A DNA stretch of 64,000 nt from Harmothoe impar (GCA_947462335.1 OX381708.1:992001-1056000), one strand, 5' to 3'. Counted from the first letter of the stretch, positions 31,962 through 43,473 are shown. The notes: generated by a model not told the origin, from the sequence alone. Numbers and translations are program-made.

Positions 31962-32370
31962 GTATGTAGACTTTAGTGACCCTCCCCCTACACAACAAAG
32001 TGACAGGTACGTAGACTTTACTCACCCTCTCCTACACAACAAAGTGACAGGTACGTTGATTTTACTTACCCTCCCCTACACAACAAAGTGATGGGTACGT
32101 AGAATTTACTGACCCTCTCCCACACAACAATGTGACAGGTACGTTAATTTTACTTACCATCTCCGACACAACAAAGTGACAGGTACATAGACTTTACTGA
32201 CCCTCTCCCACACAACAAAGTGACAGGTACGTAGACTTTACTGACCCTCTCCCACACAACAAAGTGACAGGTACATAGACTTTACTTACCCTCTCCCACA
32301 CAACAAAGTGACAGGTACGTAGACTTTACTCACCCTCTCCCACACAACAAAGTGATGGGTAAGTAGACTT
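31945..32370. repeat. 44-bp minisatellite containing copies of the TM-exon splice donor
   Basis: About nine to ten units, each with CAACAAAGTGACAG|GTACGTAGA, identical or close to the exon end and donor of the TM exon. Every unit is thus a candidate alternative 5' splice site. Confidence 0.85.
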
Positions 32371-32693
32371 TACTTACCCTCTACTATACATGACTCTACC
32401 ACTAGAGTCCAGACAGATTCAGACAGTAATTAGTGCATATAGTTATTAGTGTGCATGAGCAACCGTAGGCCCAATGCACACTTTGTGATATTTTTGTAAA
32501 TAAGATTAAACACATGACTGAATATAGATAGCAATATGCCAATGGTAGTGCAAATAACTGGCACAGTGAGGAAAAAGGAGGAAAATGAAGGTGAAATGAA
32601 GGTGCAGGTGCAGGAAATCTTATTTAAACCTGTTTGAACCTATGCCCGTGTCACCTATAATAACAATATGAATCCATGCTATCAATACTGTAG

Positions 32694-32810
32694 ATCAAAC
32701 AAGAAGAACTAGTGGTAGACATGTGCAGGGCACCCCTGATGTCACCCGTCGTGACGAGACCTACCTGCCCGGGGTAGACTACCACCAATATGAGGAAATT
32801 CCTGCACCAG
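32694..32810 (+). CDS. exon: cytoplasmic tail 1 (YEEI motif) of Ig-TM-SAM receptor
   Basis: Acceptor ATACTGTAG before 32694, donor GTAAAC after 32810; 117 nt, phase 1-1. It encodes a polar, Arg-rich start (QTRRTSGRHVQG), then RRDETYLPGVDYHQYEEI. Three tyrosines lie within ten residues, and YEEI is the textbook Src-family SH2-binding sequence when phosphorylated. The residue two before that Tyr is His, so it is not a standard ITIM. Confidence 0.65.
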
Positions 32811-32956
32811 GTAAACTGATGTCTTGGTTCTTTTATTGGTGCAGGATGACTTTATTTTATTTGTTGTACATAATTATATTTAACTCATTGTCAACGGCTG
32901 CCACAGTCCTTTAAATACATAATAAATATACTAGTTTCAGGGCTGTATGACCATAG

Positions 32957-33660
32957 CTACCCTGTACCTTGTTTACACATTGTTCTGTATGTACAGGTGA
33001 TGCAGCGACACCAACAGGTGTAGTTCCTGTACACACCTGGTTTACACATTGTTCTGTATGTACAGGTGATGCAGCGACACCAACAGGCGTAGTTCCTGTA
33101 CACACCTGGTTTACACATTGTTCTGTATGTACAGGTGATGCAGCGACACCAACAGGTGTAGTTCCTGTACACACCTGGTTTACACATTATTCTGTATGTA
33201 CAGGTGATGCAGCGACACCAACAGGCGTAGTTCCTGTACACACCTGGTTTACACATTATTCTGTATGTACAGGTGATGCAGCGACACCAACAGGCATAGT
33301 TCCTGTACACACCTGGTTTACACATTGTTCTGTATGTACAGGTGATGCACCAACAGGTGTAGTTCCTGTACACACCTGGTTTACACATTGTTCTGTATGT
33401 ACAGGTGATGCAGCGACACCAACAGACATAGTTCCTGTACACAGCTGGTTTACACATTGTTCTGTATGTACAGGTGATGCAGCAACACCAACAGGTGTAG
33501 TTCCTGTACACACCTGGTTTACACATTATTCTGTATGTACAGGTGATGCAGCGACACCAACAGGTGTAGTTCCTGTACACACCTGGTTTACACATTGTTC
33601 TGTATGTACAGGTGATGCAGCGACACCAACAGGTGTAGTTCCCACACACAGCAGGCACCA
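32957..33660. repeat. 69-bp minisatellite containing the cytoplasmic-2 splice acceptor, in frame
   Basis: About ten copies, each with TTCTGTATGTACAG|GTGATGCAGC. The unit is 23 codons (GDAATPTGVVPVHTW then FTHCSVCT) and open in the reading frame of the exon it abuts. The one indel, in the copy near 33345, is 6 bp and keeps the frame. Confidence 0.9.
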
Positions 33661-33713
33661 CATAGACACAGGCTCATACCTGCATCCACCAGGGGGTGCA
33701 GAACTCATACTAG
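33612..33713 (+). CDS. exon: cytoplasmic tail 2 of Ig-TM-SAM receptor
   Basis: The most 3' acceptor copy (GTATGTACAG before 33612) and donor GTAAGT after 33713 give 102 nt, phase 1-1. The product is GDAATPTGVVPTHSRHH.. SYLHPPGGAELILG, with no known domain. The first 40 bases are the last, diverged unit of the 69-bp array, so upstream acceptors could extend this exon by multiples of 23 residues without a stop. Confidence 0.6.
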
Positions 33714-33733
33714 GTAAGTCAACCAGCATTTGG

Positions 33734-34666
33734 CTCACTCTCACCAAACCAGTGCAACTAAAAAAGTGACGTACATGATCGGCGGACGTACATGATCGGC
33801 GGACGTACATGATCGGTGACGTACATGATCGGTGACGTACATGATCGGTGACGTACATGATCGGTGATCTATTGACTGCCCTACCCTTTATGAACATGAT
33901 AAAACATAAATAAACCTTACCAAGGTGTACATACGATGTGTCTCTTGAAATGTAATATGTTAGCAATGTATAGATGCGACTATTAAGGTCATTTTTCATG
34001 GCATTTTAATACTGATCATGTACGTCATGTGACGTACATGATCGGTGACGTACATGATCGGTGATTTATTGACTGCCCTACCCTTTATGAACATGATAAA
34101 ACATGAATAAACCTTACCAACGTGTACATATGATGTGTGTATTGAAATGTTATGTGTTAGAAATGTATAGATGCGACTATTAAAATCATTTTACATGACA
34201 TTTCGATCCCGATCATGTACGTCATGTGACGTACATGATCGGCCATTATTTATTGACTGTCTTAATTACCCTTTCTGACCATATATAAAACATAAATCAA
34301 TCATAGCAAGGTGTACATATGTTGTAGGTCTAAATATGTATAATCATAGACATGTGAAGCAGTGGGTAATGAGGAAATGTTACATGACATTCCAAGCCGA
34401 TCATGTACGTCATGTGACGTACATGATCGGTTACACATTGAGCCCCCCCCCTCCGGCCCCTATAAATATTTTGGGAGGTTTTTTTTTCTAATAAACTCCC
34501 CAAAGATACATTACAGCCTGTAGGTATGGTTGGGAGAGTTAAACATCGTAGTGCAGGGGGTAAAAGATGGGTTTTGTACTCTGCCGATCATGTACGTCCG
34601 CCGATCATGTACGTCCGCCGATCATGTACGTCACTTTTTTAGTTGCACTGATTTGGTGAGAGTGAG
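33734..34666. mobile_element. foldback element with iterated GACGTACATGATCGG palindromes
   Basis: Ends are ~85-bp near-perfect inverted repeats starting CTCACTCTCACCAAA and running through TGCAACTAAAAAAGTGACG into tandem GACGTACATGATCGG units. Three internal copies of the palindrome ATCATGTACGTCATGTGACG separate diverged ~180-bp segments (TAGATGCGACTATTAA, AAACATAAATAAACC). There is no transposase frame. It lies 20 bp after the cytoplasmic-2 donor. Confidence 0.75.
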
Positions 34667-35196
34667 TCATTTACTGTTGTCTCTTTTGTTAGGAACTATT
34701 GTACCATTTGTATGTGAATTGCAAGGAAGGCTCAACCATTAAGAGTAACAAGGTTCTTCCTTTCTTGATGACATCTTGGTGTAGTGCTAATACAATCTAA
34801 TAAGGTGTCTGCGTTCAGTGACCAGAGGTAGGTCCTTCTTGGTGGAACATCAGTATAAGACTGCAGAGGGTTCCCACCTCGGTCCCTCATATATACCAGT
34901 GTCTGAGCCCCGCTAATGTTAGGCTAACGATATGTCGGTAGACAGCCGGCTTTTGCCCCCAGCTCACATTTTGTCAGCCTGGAGTGAACAGAACACAATA
35001 GTAAACCGTTGCCATTTGTCCCACCAATATCCTTCAGTAAAACCTTATGACCTTTTATCATAGAACACTGCCAGATAAGGAGTTCAACTGGTAAATACAC
35101 CTACGTATTCTACCCCTTTAACAACTACCCTGTATACATGGTAGCATACCCCGTCTAACATGATAACATCTACAGAACTTTCCCTTCTCTCCTCAG

Positions 35197-35255
35197 CTGC
35201 TCCTGCTGTACCACCAGCTGATCGCCAATATCAGGAATTAAGACCAACTTTCAAC
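35197..35255 (+). CDS. exon: cytoplasmic tail 3 of Ig-TM-SAM receptor
   Basis: Acceptor CTCCTCAG before 35197 and donor GTAAGT after 35255 bound a 59-nt exon, entering phase 1 and leaving phase 0. It encodes AAPAVPPADRQYQELRPTFN. The YQEL is a YxxL motif that could be an adaptor or endocytic signal. Called from splice sites and phase alone. Confidence 0.55.
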
Positions 35256-35492
35256 GTAAGTTTTCATTAGCTTTCCTCTCTAGCGGTTTGCTTTGTGACA
35301 AAGAGCATAAAGAATGTTTTTAATCAATTTGTTTTGATGCTAAATTCACTTCTGAAAGTGAATTTCCAAATAGTTCTCTCAGATATGTTATGTCATTTAA
35401 ACAAATCAAATAACAATGTGTGATTGTCTCCTCTTTTGTACATTGGAAATAAATAAAACGTATATATATAATTTCCTCATTCTATAATACAG

Positions 35493-35693
35493 GTTAACAC
35501 CACAATCGACAAGTGGCTCAAGAACGTAGGCATCACGAAGAAAACAAGACAGATACTAAAGCGTCACAACATCGTTACCGTGCAGGACCTGCAGGACATG
35601 TCCCATGCCGATATGGTGGAGGCTGGACTCAACGTGGGGGACAGAAACAAGATAAGACGGGCTCTGAAGGAGATTGCTACCTCCCAGTTCTAA
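35493..35693 (+). CDS. terminal exon: SAM domain of Ig-TM-SAM receptor
   Basis: The acceptor ATAATACAG precedes 35493; phase 0, ending at TAA 35691-35693. The 66 residues are a whole SAM domain: TIDKWLKNVGI (helix 1, with the conserved Trp), LKRHNIVTVQDLQDM, SHADMVEAGLNVGDRNKI (L.D/GhR.kI signature) and RRALKEI (helix 5). SAM domains homo- or hetero-oligomerise, so ligand-bound receptors could be clustered from inside. The polyadenylation signal is not obvious in the next 300 bp. Confidence 0.8.
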   Translation, partial: VNTTIDKWLKNVGITKKTRQILKRHNIVTVQDLQDMSHADMVEAGLNVGDRNKIRRALKEIATSQF

Positions 35694-35988
35694 CTTTTGT
35701 CAAATTGTGTAAGGAACCAGTGTCTAGGTGGTAGGACTGGAGAAACTGATCATCCCATCCCTCTGTACTGCACCAGTCCAGGTGTTTTCCCAATATACTG
35801 TAAGCGTGCCTATTTCCACTAGTATGGAGTTACACAAATTTGCTAAAAAGTTCAATATCGCTTTCATCTATATACGTGAATTTTGCAATACATGTTGTAT
35901 TTAGTTCAATAACTACACTGGATGAATATTTGCGCTATATGGAAATGAAAATCTGCAGAAATACAGCGTGGAAATATCTACATTTACA
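35694..35988. other. 3' flank of the receptor gene
   Basis: Probably 3' UTR. No AATAAA close by; nothing else recognised. Confidence 0.4.
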
Positions 35989-36215
35989 GTGTTGTAGGGG
36001 TCCGATTCCCCGTACCCTGGTGGAGAGCCCGAAGGGGTGAAACACCTGGGTAATCCTCCCCCTCTGTACCATACCGATCCAGTAACGTAGGGAGTGGAGA
36101 ACAGTCAGACACTGGTTGGTAGTGTAACGGTTAGCATGCTTGTCACCGGTGCAAGAGATCTGTGGTTAGATTCCCGGCCGATCCAATGACTAAGTTTTCC
36201 GCGATCTCTACATTG
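35989..36215 (+). mobile_element. SINE-like repeat, copy 1
   Basis: About 227 bp, 95% or so alike to the copy 662 bp downstream. The 3' half (GGTAGTGTAACGGTTAGCATGC.. GTGGTTAGATTCCCGGC) has degenerate polymerase III A and B boxes. Confidence 0.65.
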
Positions 36216-36650
36216 GTGGAACTGGGTAGTACGTTGACTATAGACGGTTGAAGCATTCCAACTTGCTGGGGATTGGCCACCTGCTGGTGGTTGGTAGTTG
36301 GAGGAGCAGGTTGGGAGGTGTTGGTCCCCAGTACGGGCAGTTGGAGTTCAGCATGGAGTTCAGTCAACAAATTGGCTGAATCATTCAGTCAACAAATTGG
36401 CTGAATCGGTATGGTGTAGAAAGCTTCCATCACTGGGATGCCAGGGTATCTCAGCTACTGCTTGATAAAGCCCCATTGGGACCTTCGGTCTCTAGTGGGT
36501 GAGAATGCCTGGTGCTAGGTGCCTCTATACTCTGGGGGCTGGGACTCTCTGTAACTGCTTGATAAAGCCCCTTCTAGGAGGGAGAGAAAGCCCAGGGTTG
36601 GTAACCCCCGGAAAATACAAATCTAGAGGACATGATGGAAGCTGATGGGG

Positions 36651-36877
36651 GTAGTGTAGGGGTCGGATTCCCCGTACCCTGGTGGAGAGCCCGAAGGGGT
36701 GAAACACCTGGGTAATCCTCCCCCTCTGTACCATACCGATCCAGTAATGTAGGGAGCGGAGAACAGTCAGACACTGGTTGGTAGTGTAACAGTTAGCATG
36801 CTTGTCACCGGTGCGAGAGGTCTGTGGTTGGATTCCCGGCCGATCCAATGACTAAGTTTTCCGCGACCTCTACATTG
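36651..36877 (+). mobile_element. SINE-like repeat, copy 2
   Basis: Same unit as 35989-36215, with GTGGTTGGATTCCCGGC closer to a B-box. The DNA between the copies includes a 26-bp direct duplication (TTCAGTCAACAAATTGGC) near 36360-36405. Confidence 0.65.
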
Positions 36878-38089
36878 TGTTAGTTCCCTCAATCCATGCC
36901 AGAATTTCTCTGTTAACATTGGGCTATATTTAGGATTGCCTTAAACAGGTCTCAGCTAACACACGGACTCCCTACATTGCCAGTGGTGCAGGCAGGGGCA
37001 GATATGCCGATGGTTGGGCCATCAACTTTGCCCCCGTCAGCAGATCTGACTACAGTACAGACTTATGCTTTTAAATTTGGAATTATTTAAAAATTATCTA
37101 AGTATCTGGCCTAAACTAATACTCATGTTATAATGATAAATGTTTGATCAATATGTATGTGTATTGTCAAGTTGTTTGAATGATGGCAAAGATAAGTACA
37201 TTGAGTTCCATTATGCTTGATGCACAAAAACTAGCAAGAGCTGTCACCGTAACTCATTTAGGAAAGAATTATCAACTTTGGGAAATAATTCATACATGTC
37301 ACTCACTAGATATATTCCTTCACTGGTAGAATCCAAGAGATCTAACATCTACCATGTTTATTTATAGAGTAATAACACTACAATGTAGGACCTGTAGTAA
37401 GTGAGTATACTGTAAAGTAGATCTATAGGACATAATGACCACAGGCCAGCTGCCTGGGTGGCTACAGTGATTGTAGGCCTACTTATCAGGCCTCCTGCAC
37501 CTGTGACCCAAATCCACCTATGCTGGACTACTACAGGTATGAATGTGGGGGAAAGGTGTAGGGGGGGGTATATTGGCTAAATAAAGGATACGAAACTGGA
37601 CTGCTTAAAATCGGCCGCCATGTTTGGGTCGCCCGCATGGTCTGGGTTTATTCACTGCGCATGCGCGAACATACAGGATGTACATGTTATCCGGTTTGGT
37701 TTGGAGCTCAGAATACGATCAATGGTTTGTCCAATCTCAACAGGGTATGGGCAAATATGCCCACGGCAGCAGTACTGCCAATGTCTGGGTATTTAGACTG
37801 TTGCTGGGACCTGTTAAACACATTGTCATAGGAGTCTTAGTCAAGGTAATCTTGGGGGCGGCATTTAAGGGTACTGTGAAGTCTTGTTTGGAAGCTGTGG
37901 CTTGTAGGCCTACGTAACTGAAACCCAGCGCAACTTTGATACCAAACATTATATAAGGTGCGGCTTACACAAGGGATTTTGTTACTAATGTAGCAGGCAT
38001 GTATCGCTCGGGGCAGCCCGAGCAAGGTTGGAGAGCGCATTGCCCGCCTGTGGTAGCTCAAGTACAGTGGCAGAGCGGTGGAGAAGCAG
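36878..38089. other. no gene seen
   Basis: Unique-looking AT-rich DNA. Short frames near 37624-37920 have no domain signature or splice support. Confidence 0.45.
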
Positions 38090-38552
38090 CTAGCCCTGTG
38101 GTGTAGCGGTAGCATTCTCAACTCGAGAGCGCAGTATATTGGTATATTGACCTGGCTTATAAATGGGCTGGCTTATAAATGGGCTGGCTTATAAACGGGG
38201 CCGGCTTATAATATTTTGCAAGTGGAATTTCTCTGACATCCTGTCATATTTTCTGATTAGTACTTTTCAATAATATCTTTAAATAAATCCGTAAGCTTCA
38301 CCAAAATAAGGGCTGATCACCTGTATAAATATTTCTATAGTTTATGAATTTAACTGTAATTTGTATAATTGCAAGAATTATGTGAATACTCCGATTAGGT
38401 GCAAAGTTACGACCAGATAAGTGCTATATGATGAATTTTGATTCCTTGCCCCGGCTTATATTCGGGCCCTGGCTTTTATTCCACCTAGTACCAATTTTGA
38501 CCTGGCGGGGCATGCTCATATTCCAGCCCGGCTTATGCACAGGGAAATACGG
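38090..38552. mobile_element. tRNA-like fragment followed by a CCGTATTTCC-type MITE
   Basis: 38090-38130 carries an A-box-like GTGGTGTAGCGGTAGC. About 38137-38552 repeats GGCTTATAAATGGGC and ends GGGAAATACGG then TA, the same right terminus as the element at 8668-9012; the left end is eroded. Confidence 0.5.
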
Positions 38553-40850
38553 TACATGAAATGGTCTTTTCTGCTACTCTCACAAAATTTATACACTTGA
38601 AAATATCCATGTTCTCTGTATGGGTCTTATGGAACAAGTCTCTATCTATATACACATTGTACATACTCTAACACAAAATGCTGTAGTTATACCACAACCA
38701 CAGCTCTTTATTTTCAATGAAATATGGCAGTCTTGTTGAATGTCAGGCTGATTTCACTTGGTCTATGGCCTTGTGAAATATGGCCTGACATTCAACTCGT
38801 GAAATTACCAATGCAACAGACTGTAACTCATGAACCTTTGTCTATGTTTTCAGTATAATGTCAAGCATGTTCAAGGCTGATTACGAGTCACAGACAAATG
38901 TACTCAGCCATGACCATGCACACCAATATACTGAATGCAGGGCTGTGGTTGTGGTTTAACTGACTTATAACAGAGTAATTGGTTTGTATATCAACTGGGG
39001 TATAAAGCTTTATTGGCAAGCTGTATATAGTTGGATGTAATGAAATAAGGCTATTATGGACAAACTGTACATAATCATGTATATAGTCAAGGTAGATCCT
39101 GGCCCGGGATACATCCCTGGGACCTGCTCCGTGTTCTTTGTTGGAGACAGATCAGAATAAATCGCAAACTTCCCCACAGGAAAGTTTCCTACTTCCTGCT
39201 ATATAATGCGTCTGTCGTGTCTTTCCTTCCTGAAGAAGGACATAAAAATGTTAATCTATGGGATAGCAAGAAAATAGAATCACGACTTTCTGGTCTGTAA
39301 TAAATCAGCCATTGTGCACACAAACACCACTCATGGGGGGTGAACATTGATCACCGATCTTTATTTTCTTATCTGACTGGGGTAGAGGAGTATAAATGAG
39401 GAGACAGGGAAGTGTGTTGGGGAATTCAGATTAGTCTGGCCATCCCCAATATGTATACTGTTTAACATGAAAACATCATAATTCAAATACATAATTGTAT
39501 CGTCTAGTCTTTCTCTATCCATATTCAGTCTAATGACATGATACTTCTGAACTTTCAGAAATAAGTTGTGTAAAGTAAATTGAAATAAGGCTTTCATTGG
39601 TGTTTCTTTATGCTTTTAAATATAATATTGAAAAAATCAACTGAGAGGGTCTTGGTACTGCAATTTGTTTGTTATAACTGAAAATTTGTTATTACATAGT
39701 TCGTTGTAGAGGAATTCTATCCCTCCCCCACAAGAATGGTCCACATCTTAGTTTTTTTAACATACATCCTGTGAGTGGGGCTAAAACATAAAGGCATGTG
39801 TTCACAGAGTTCCTGTGTGTCAGCACGTTCACAGGGGTCGGTGAATGTGGAGGGGGGGGCAAAATATCCTGGACCCCTCCTGAGGGAGGGGGGGCAATGA
39901 AGATTCAGCCCTTTTTCGGTGAAATTGTAAGGAACATTCTTGAAAATATAGAAATGAGTCAGGCTGACTCGACTAAAAACTATATCTTGTGTCTAAGGTT
40001 GTGGCTATTAGGTGCAGTAGGTCCATAACATATGCTTGTATGATAAACTCACCGAGTAACTAGAAATAATGCATATTTTCCATAATCTTAGAACACACAT
40101 ATTTCTAGTAATCTTTACCATGTTCATATCTCCCATAATCTAAACATTGTACATATCCCCGTAATCTTAATTTCCTTTCACTAGTCTTTGGCTATGAAAG
40201 ATGCATTTCAGCTTGGTTTTAATTCTACTGTTGGTAATGGGTCTGCCCCCAAACCCCCTTTTCTTCTATTTCTTGTCATGGTTAAGATTACAGGGAGTAT
40301 ACAATTTTAAGAATGTGTGAGATATGAGGAGGGTTAAGATTACTGGGAATATGCATGATTTAAGATTATGGGAAATGTGAACAGGGCTAAGATTACTGGG
40401 AATATTCATAATTTAAGATTATGGAAAATATAGACAGCATCTAGTCACGCGAGTTTGTGTCATTTTGCATGGTTCCTCCCACGGTGAGACTGGGGCCGTA
40501 TCCGACAAAGCCAAAGGCCTTTATTTCATTTTCTATTCAAATATCATGAATTACATTTAATTGGCCATAGAATTTTGATGAATGACCTCACAGGCTATGT
40601 GATACTGGTATACTGGAATCCATTGGGGGCATGGAATATGGGATTTAGCGTGTCCCACTCAAAATTCTAGTACTGGTCTAGTCTACTATGTGGTAAGTGC
40701 GAGTGGTGAAAATGCCCCTTTTAAGTAATTGAAAGTGTATTCAAGTGGCCCCACAAAATATAAATTGTGTATATATAATGGCCGTATATAGTGCAGTGGA
40801 TGGTAGACATGAAGTATGGTATAAATCATTGAATAGTCTCCAGCCCTGGG
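38553..40850. other. no gene or clear repeat seen
   Basis: AT-rich, short frames only. A few degenerate inverted words occur near 38725-38830. Confidence 0.45.
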
Positions 40851-41935
40851 ATAACACACTGCACACTGAGATGATTTGTACAGGAGGTGTAAAGCGGTGC
40901 AGTAAGATGGATAAGCTGTCCCTTGTGTTATAAAAGCGGTCCTAGATTATGTCAATGGCCAACCGTCAGGAAGAGATTGAAAAAGAGATTGTCTGGATAA
41001 GATTTCAGAACAGGTACATATTAAATGCAATTCACTGTCTCATTTCAAAGAGTATTGATGTCTTCTACAGTAGGGGGTAGTAGGGTGGGGAGGGGGTGAT
41101 TCAGACTGACAACTCTAGAGGGAGATGGGGGGGGGGGGATCTTTTCAACTGCAACTAAGTCTATCTACATACTGCCTTACTGACTGTTTTCCTCCCTGTC
41201 TGTCTGCCTCCCGGTATGTCTGTCTACACATTGCCTTACTGACTGTTTTCCTCCCTGTCTATCTACCTCCCTGTCTGTCTGTATACCTGTATGTCTGTCT
41301 ACATACTGCCGCACTGACTCTGTCTGCCTCACTGTCTACCTGCTTGGCTGTCTGCCTTGCTGTCTACATGTCTACCTGCCTGTCTGCCTTGCTGGTTGTC
41401 TGTCTCTACCTGCCTCTCTACCCGTCTGTCTACCTTTCTGCATTTCTGCCTGTCTACCTACCTCCCTGCCTGTCTACCTGCCTGTTTAACTTCTTGCTCG
41501 CTTGTCTTGATACCTCTCTGATTTTTGTACTAGTGTGTTCATGCGAGGGTCAACATTTTTCTATCACCCCTTCTTTAAACTATAGTAATACACGGGCCTT
41601 TTAGCTGAAACAGGTTGACATTTTTCTACGCCTCCCACTTCAAATCCACCATCTCCCCTTGTTGTTACATAATGCACTCCCTTACGCCAGCCACAATCAA
41701 AACGGCAAAGGAAGACACTGGCTGAGTGAAGTAATGGTCTCAAGGCTAACACACTGCACAATGAGATGGTTTGTAAAGCAGAGGTTAAAAGGTGCAGTAA
41801 GATGGATGGGCTGTCTCCTGTCTCACTAAGGCTGTCCTACTTTATGTCAATAGCTGCCTGGCAGGAGGGGGATTGGATAACAGATTGTGTAGATAAGATT
41901 TCATTGCAAGTACACATTAGCTGTTAGTATTTTTC
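40851..41935. repeat. two diverged direct copies of a ~185-bp repeat flanking a pyrimidine tract
   Basis: 40851-41040 and 41748-41935 share CACTGCACA.TGAGATG, GGTGCAGTAAGATGGAT and TATGTCAAT. Between them 41160-41510 is a CTGTCTGCCTCC low-complexity tract that keeps a spurious 159-codon frame open. Confidence 0.65.
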
Positions 41936-43215
41936 TGATCTTAAATATCTATGATAGCTGGTGTCGGGGGATCTGTGTCGGATTCAGACATCACTCATGG
42001 AGATTGAAAGGGCAAAGATCTTTAAACTGAGTCTATGAGCACAAGGTATCGTGAGGGAAAATACCCACGTGCAATTATCAATAATCAAAAGCTACGCTGA
42101 GTGTCATCCCTATAGTTATTGACAGTAACTAATTGTGATATCACCAAATGTCCATCATATTCAGTTTATAACCCTGTGCCTTTTACAACACATTATATAA
42201 AGATTGAATGTGTCAGTCACATCACAAATGACTCTGGGTCAGGGTGATTCAGTGATTGAATTGATTGATTTAAAGATTGAAGCTGTAAGTCATTTCAGGC
42301 ACAATCAGTGAATGCAGCTCTGGTGAGGAACTGGCCAGGTCTAACCCTTTAAAGCTCACCAGGGCAACATTCATTCCTGCAATACATGCACCATGTGAAA
42401 CATTGTGTGATTTACATCACAAATGACTCAGGGTCAGGGTCATTGAAATGTATTTTGTGACTGATCGGCACACATATATGGTGACTGATGAACATCCACA
42501 GTGACTGAGTTGAGTTGTTTTAGTTACAATCATGTCATGGATTCTGAGTTCATAAATGTGTTCCTCATCATAAACTACTACCAAATCATGCGTAACACAC
42601 CTTTACCAGACCCAACTTTGGCCAGCCCAACTTTAGCTAGCATAACTTTGCCCAGCTCACTACTCACAACTTCAACCCCCCCTCCCCAAAAAAATCATAT
42701 TTATCAACATATAAAGATACATGTAGTTCAAGATAATTGAACGGGAAGTAGCAAAAATGTCTTACAAACATCTCATCTCTCTAAACAAGATTGCTGCCAT
42801 TGACTTACTATAGGAAATGTAAAGCCGATAAAAGTGGAGTTTTCAGTTGCTTTCATATTTTGAGACCTTATGCTGAGGTAATATTTGCTTCTTTTTTTAT
42901 GCATCATATAACAACATATTTTTGTAGTTCAATAGCATTGTCCATTACATTTGTATATCAGAAATTCAGTTTTAAAATGATGTCTCATTATCTTGAAATA
43001 GCTGTCTGAAACCGATTATATAAGTCAATCATTTTCTACAAATTCACGAATCTCTGTTATACCACTGTAAATTTATGATTTCCACGGGTAGACCTCAGGC
43101 GCTACAAGGCAAAAAAGAAAGTTTGTTTCAAGTAACATGGAATAGAAAATGTAGAGTCCATAGGTCAGATTTTTTTTTAAACCTTTTTTTTTTAAACATG
43201 AAAGCACCAGCCAGC
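41936..43215. other. no gene seen; left flank of the retroelement
   Basis: Two short related words (CACAAATGACTC.GGGTCAGGGT) near 42222 and 42418; otherwise unremarkable. The last four bases before the LTR, CAGC, are the target duplication. Confidence 0.45.
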
Positions 43216-43458
43216 TGTTATATAGGCTAATTAATGAATAAAACCAGGTTCCTTTACTTTAGAGTCTTTATTGGTTGGTGCTGTAGGTAGCCTCCCCCTG
43301 CTACCGTGCCTCCTCCAGTGCGGCTCGTCTCACCCCTGGTCTGCTCCGGTCTGCTCTCTGCTCACCCTCCTCCAGGGTGCTGCATATATACCACTCCACA
43401 GCACCCTGTGGAGGTACCCTACTTCCGGGGGGGGGGCACTCACATCTACTATACTACA
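43216..43458 (-). repeat. 3' LTR
   Basis: 243 bp, on minus TGTAGTATAG..CTATATAACA. It has a TATA-like TATATATGCAGC and, about 115 bp later, AATAAA (minus, 43272-43267). Reading base by base I find no difference from the other LTR, including its run of ten G. Confidence 0.92.
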
Positions 43459-43473
43459 CCCCTCCCCTACCCG
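43459..43473 (-). other. polypurine tract
   Basis: On minus GGGTAGGGGAGGGG abuts the 3' LTR, the expected plus-strand primer. Confidence 0.8.

Larger units (their letters stand above)
10289..35693 (+). other. span of host Ig-TM-SAM receptor gene (nine exons found)
   Basis: Nine exons on the plus strand join with consistent phases: V, V, V, C, TM, cytoplasmic 1, 2, 3, SAM. All junctions are phase 1 up to the last, which is phase 0. Together they encode about 620 residues plus an unseen leader. The product would be a type I membrane receptor with four extracellular Ig domains and a cytoplasmic SAM domain, a homo- or hetero-polymerising interaction module. The large introns are mostly repeats. 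An ATG at 10246 reads in frame into the first exon (MCTVFVRLVF..), but the pyrimidine-AG acceptor and phase argue for a separate upstream leader exon. Confidence 0.7.

Noticed and set aside
32780..32806. Classical ITIM or ITAM in the receptor tail
   Set aside because: The residue two before the YEEI tyrosine is His, and the spacing between YEEI and YQEL is about 50 residues, too long for an ITAM.
33166..33769. Treating the whole 266-codon frame 32969-33769 as an independent gene
   Set aside because: It is the 69-bp acceptor array read through into cytoplasmic exon 2. It has no ATG context of its own and runs past the exon's donor.
41125..41604. 159-codon Leu/Ser/Cys-rich frame
   Set aside because: Low-complexity CTGTCTGCCTCC tract; no domain or splice support.
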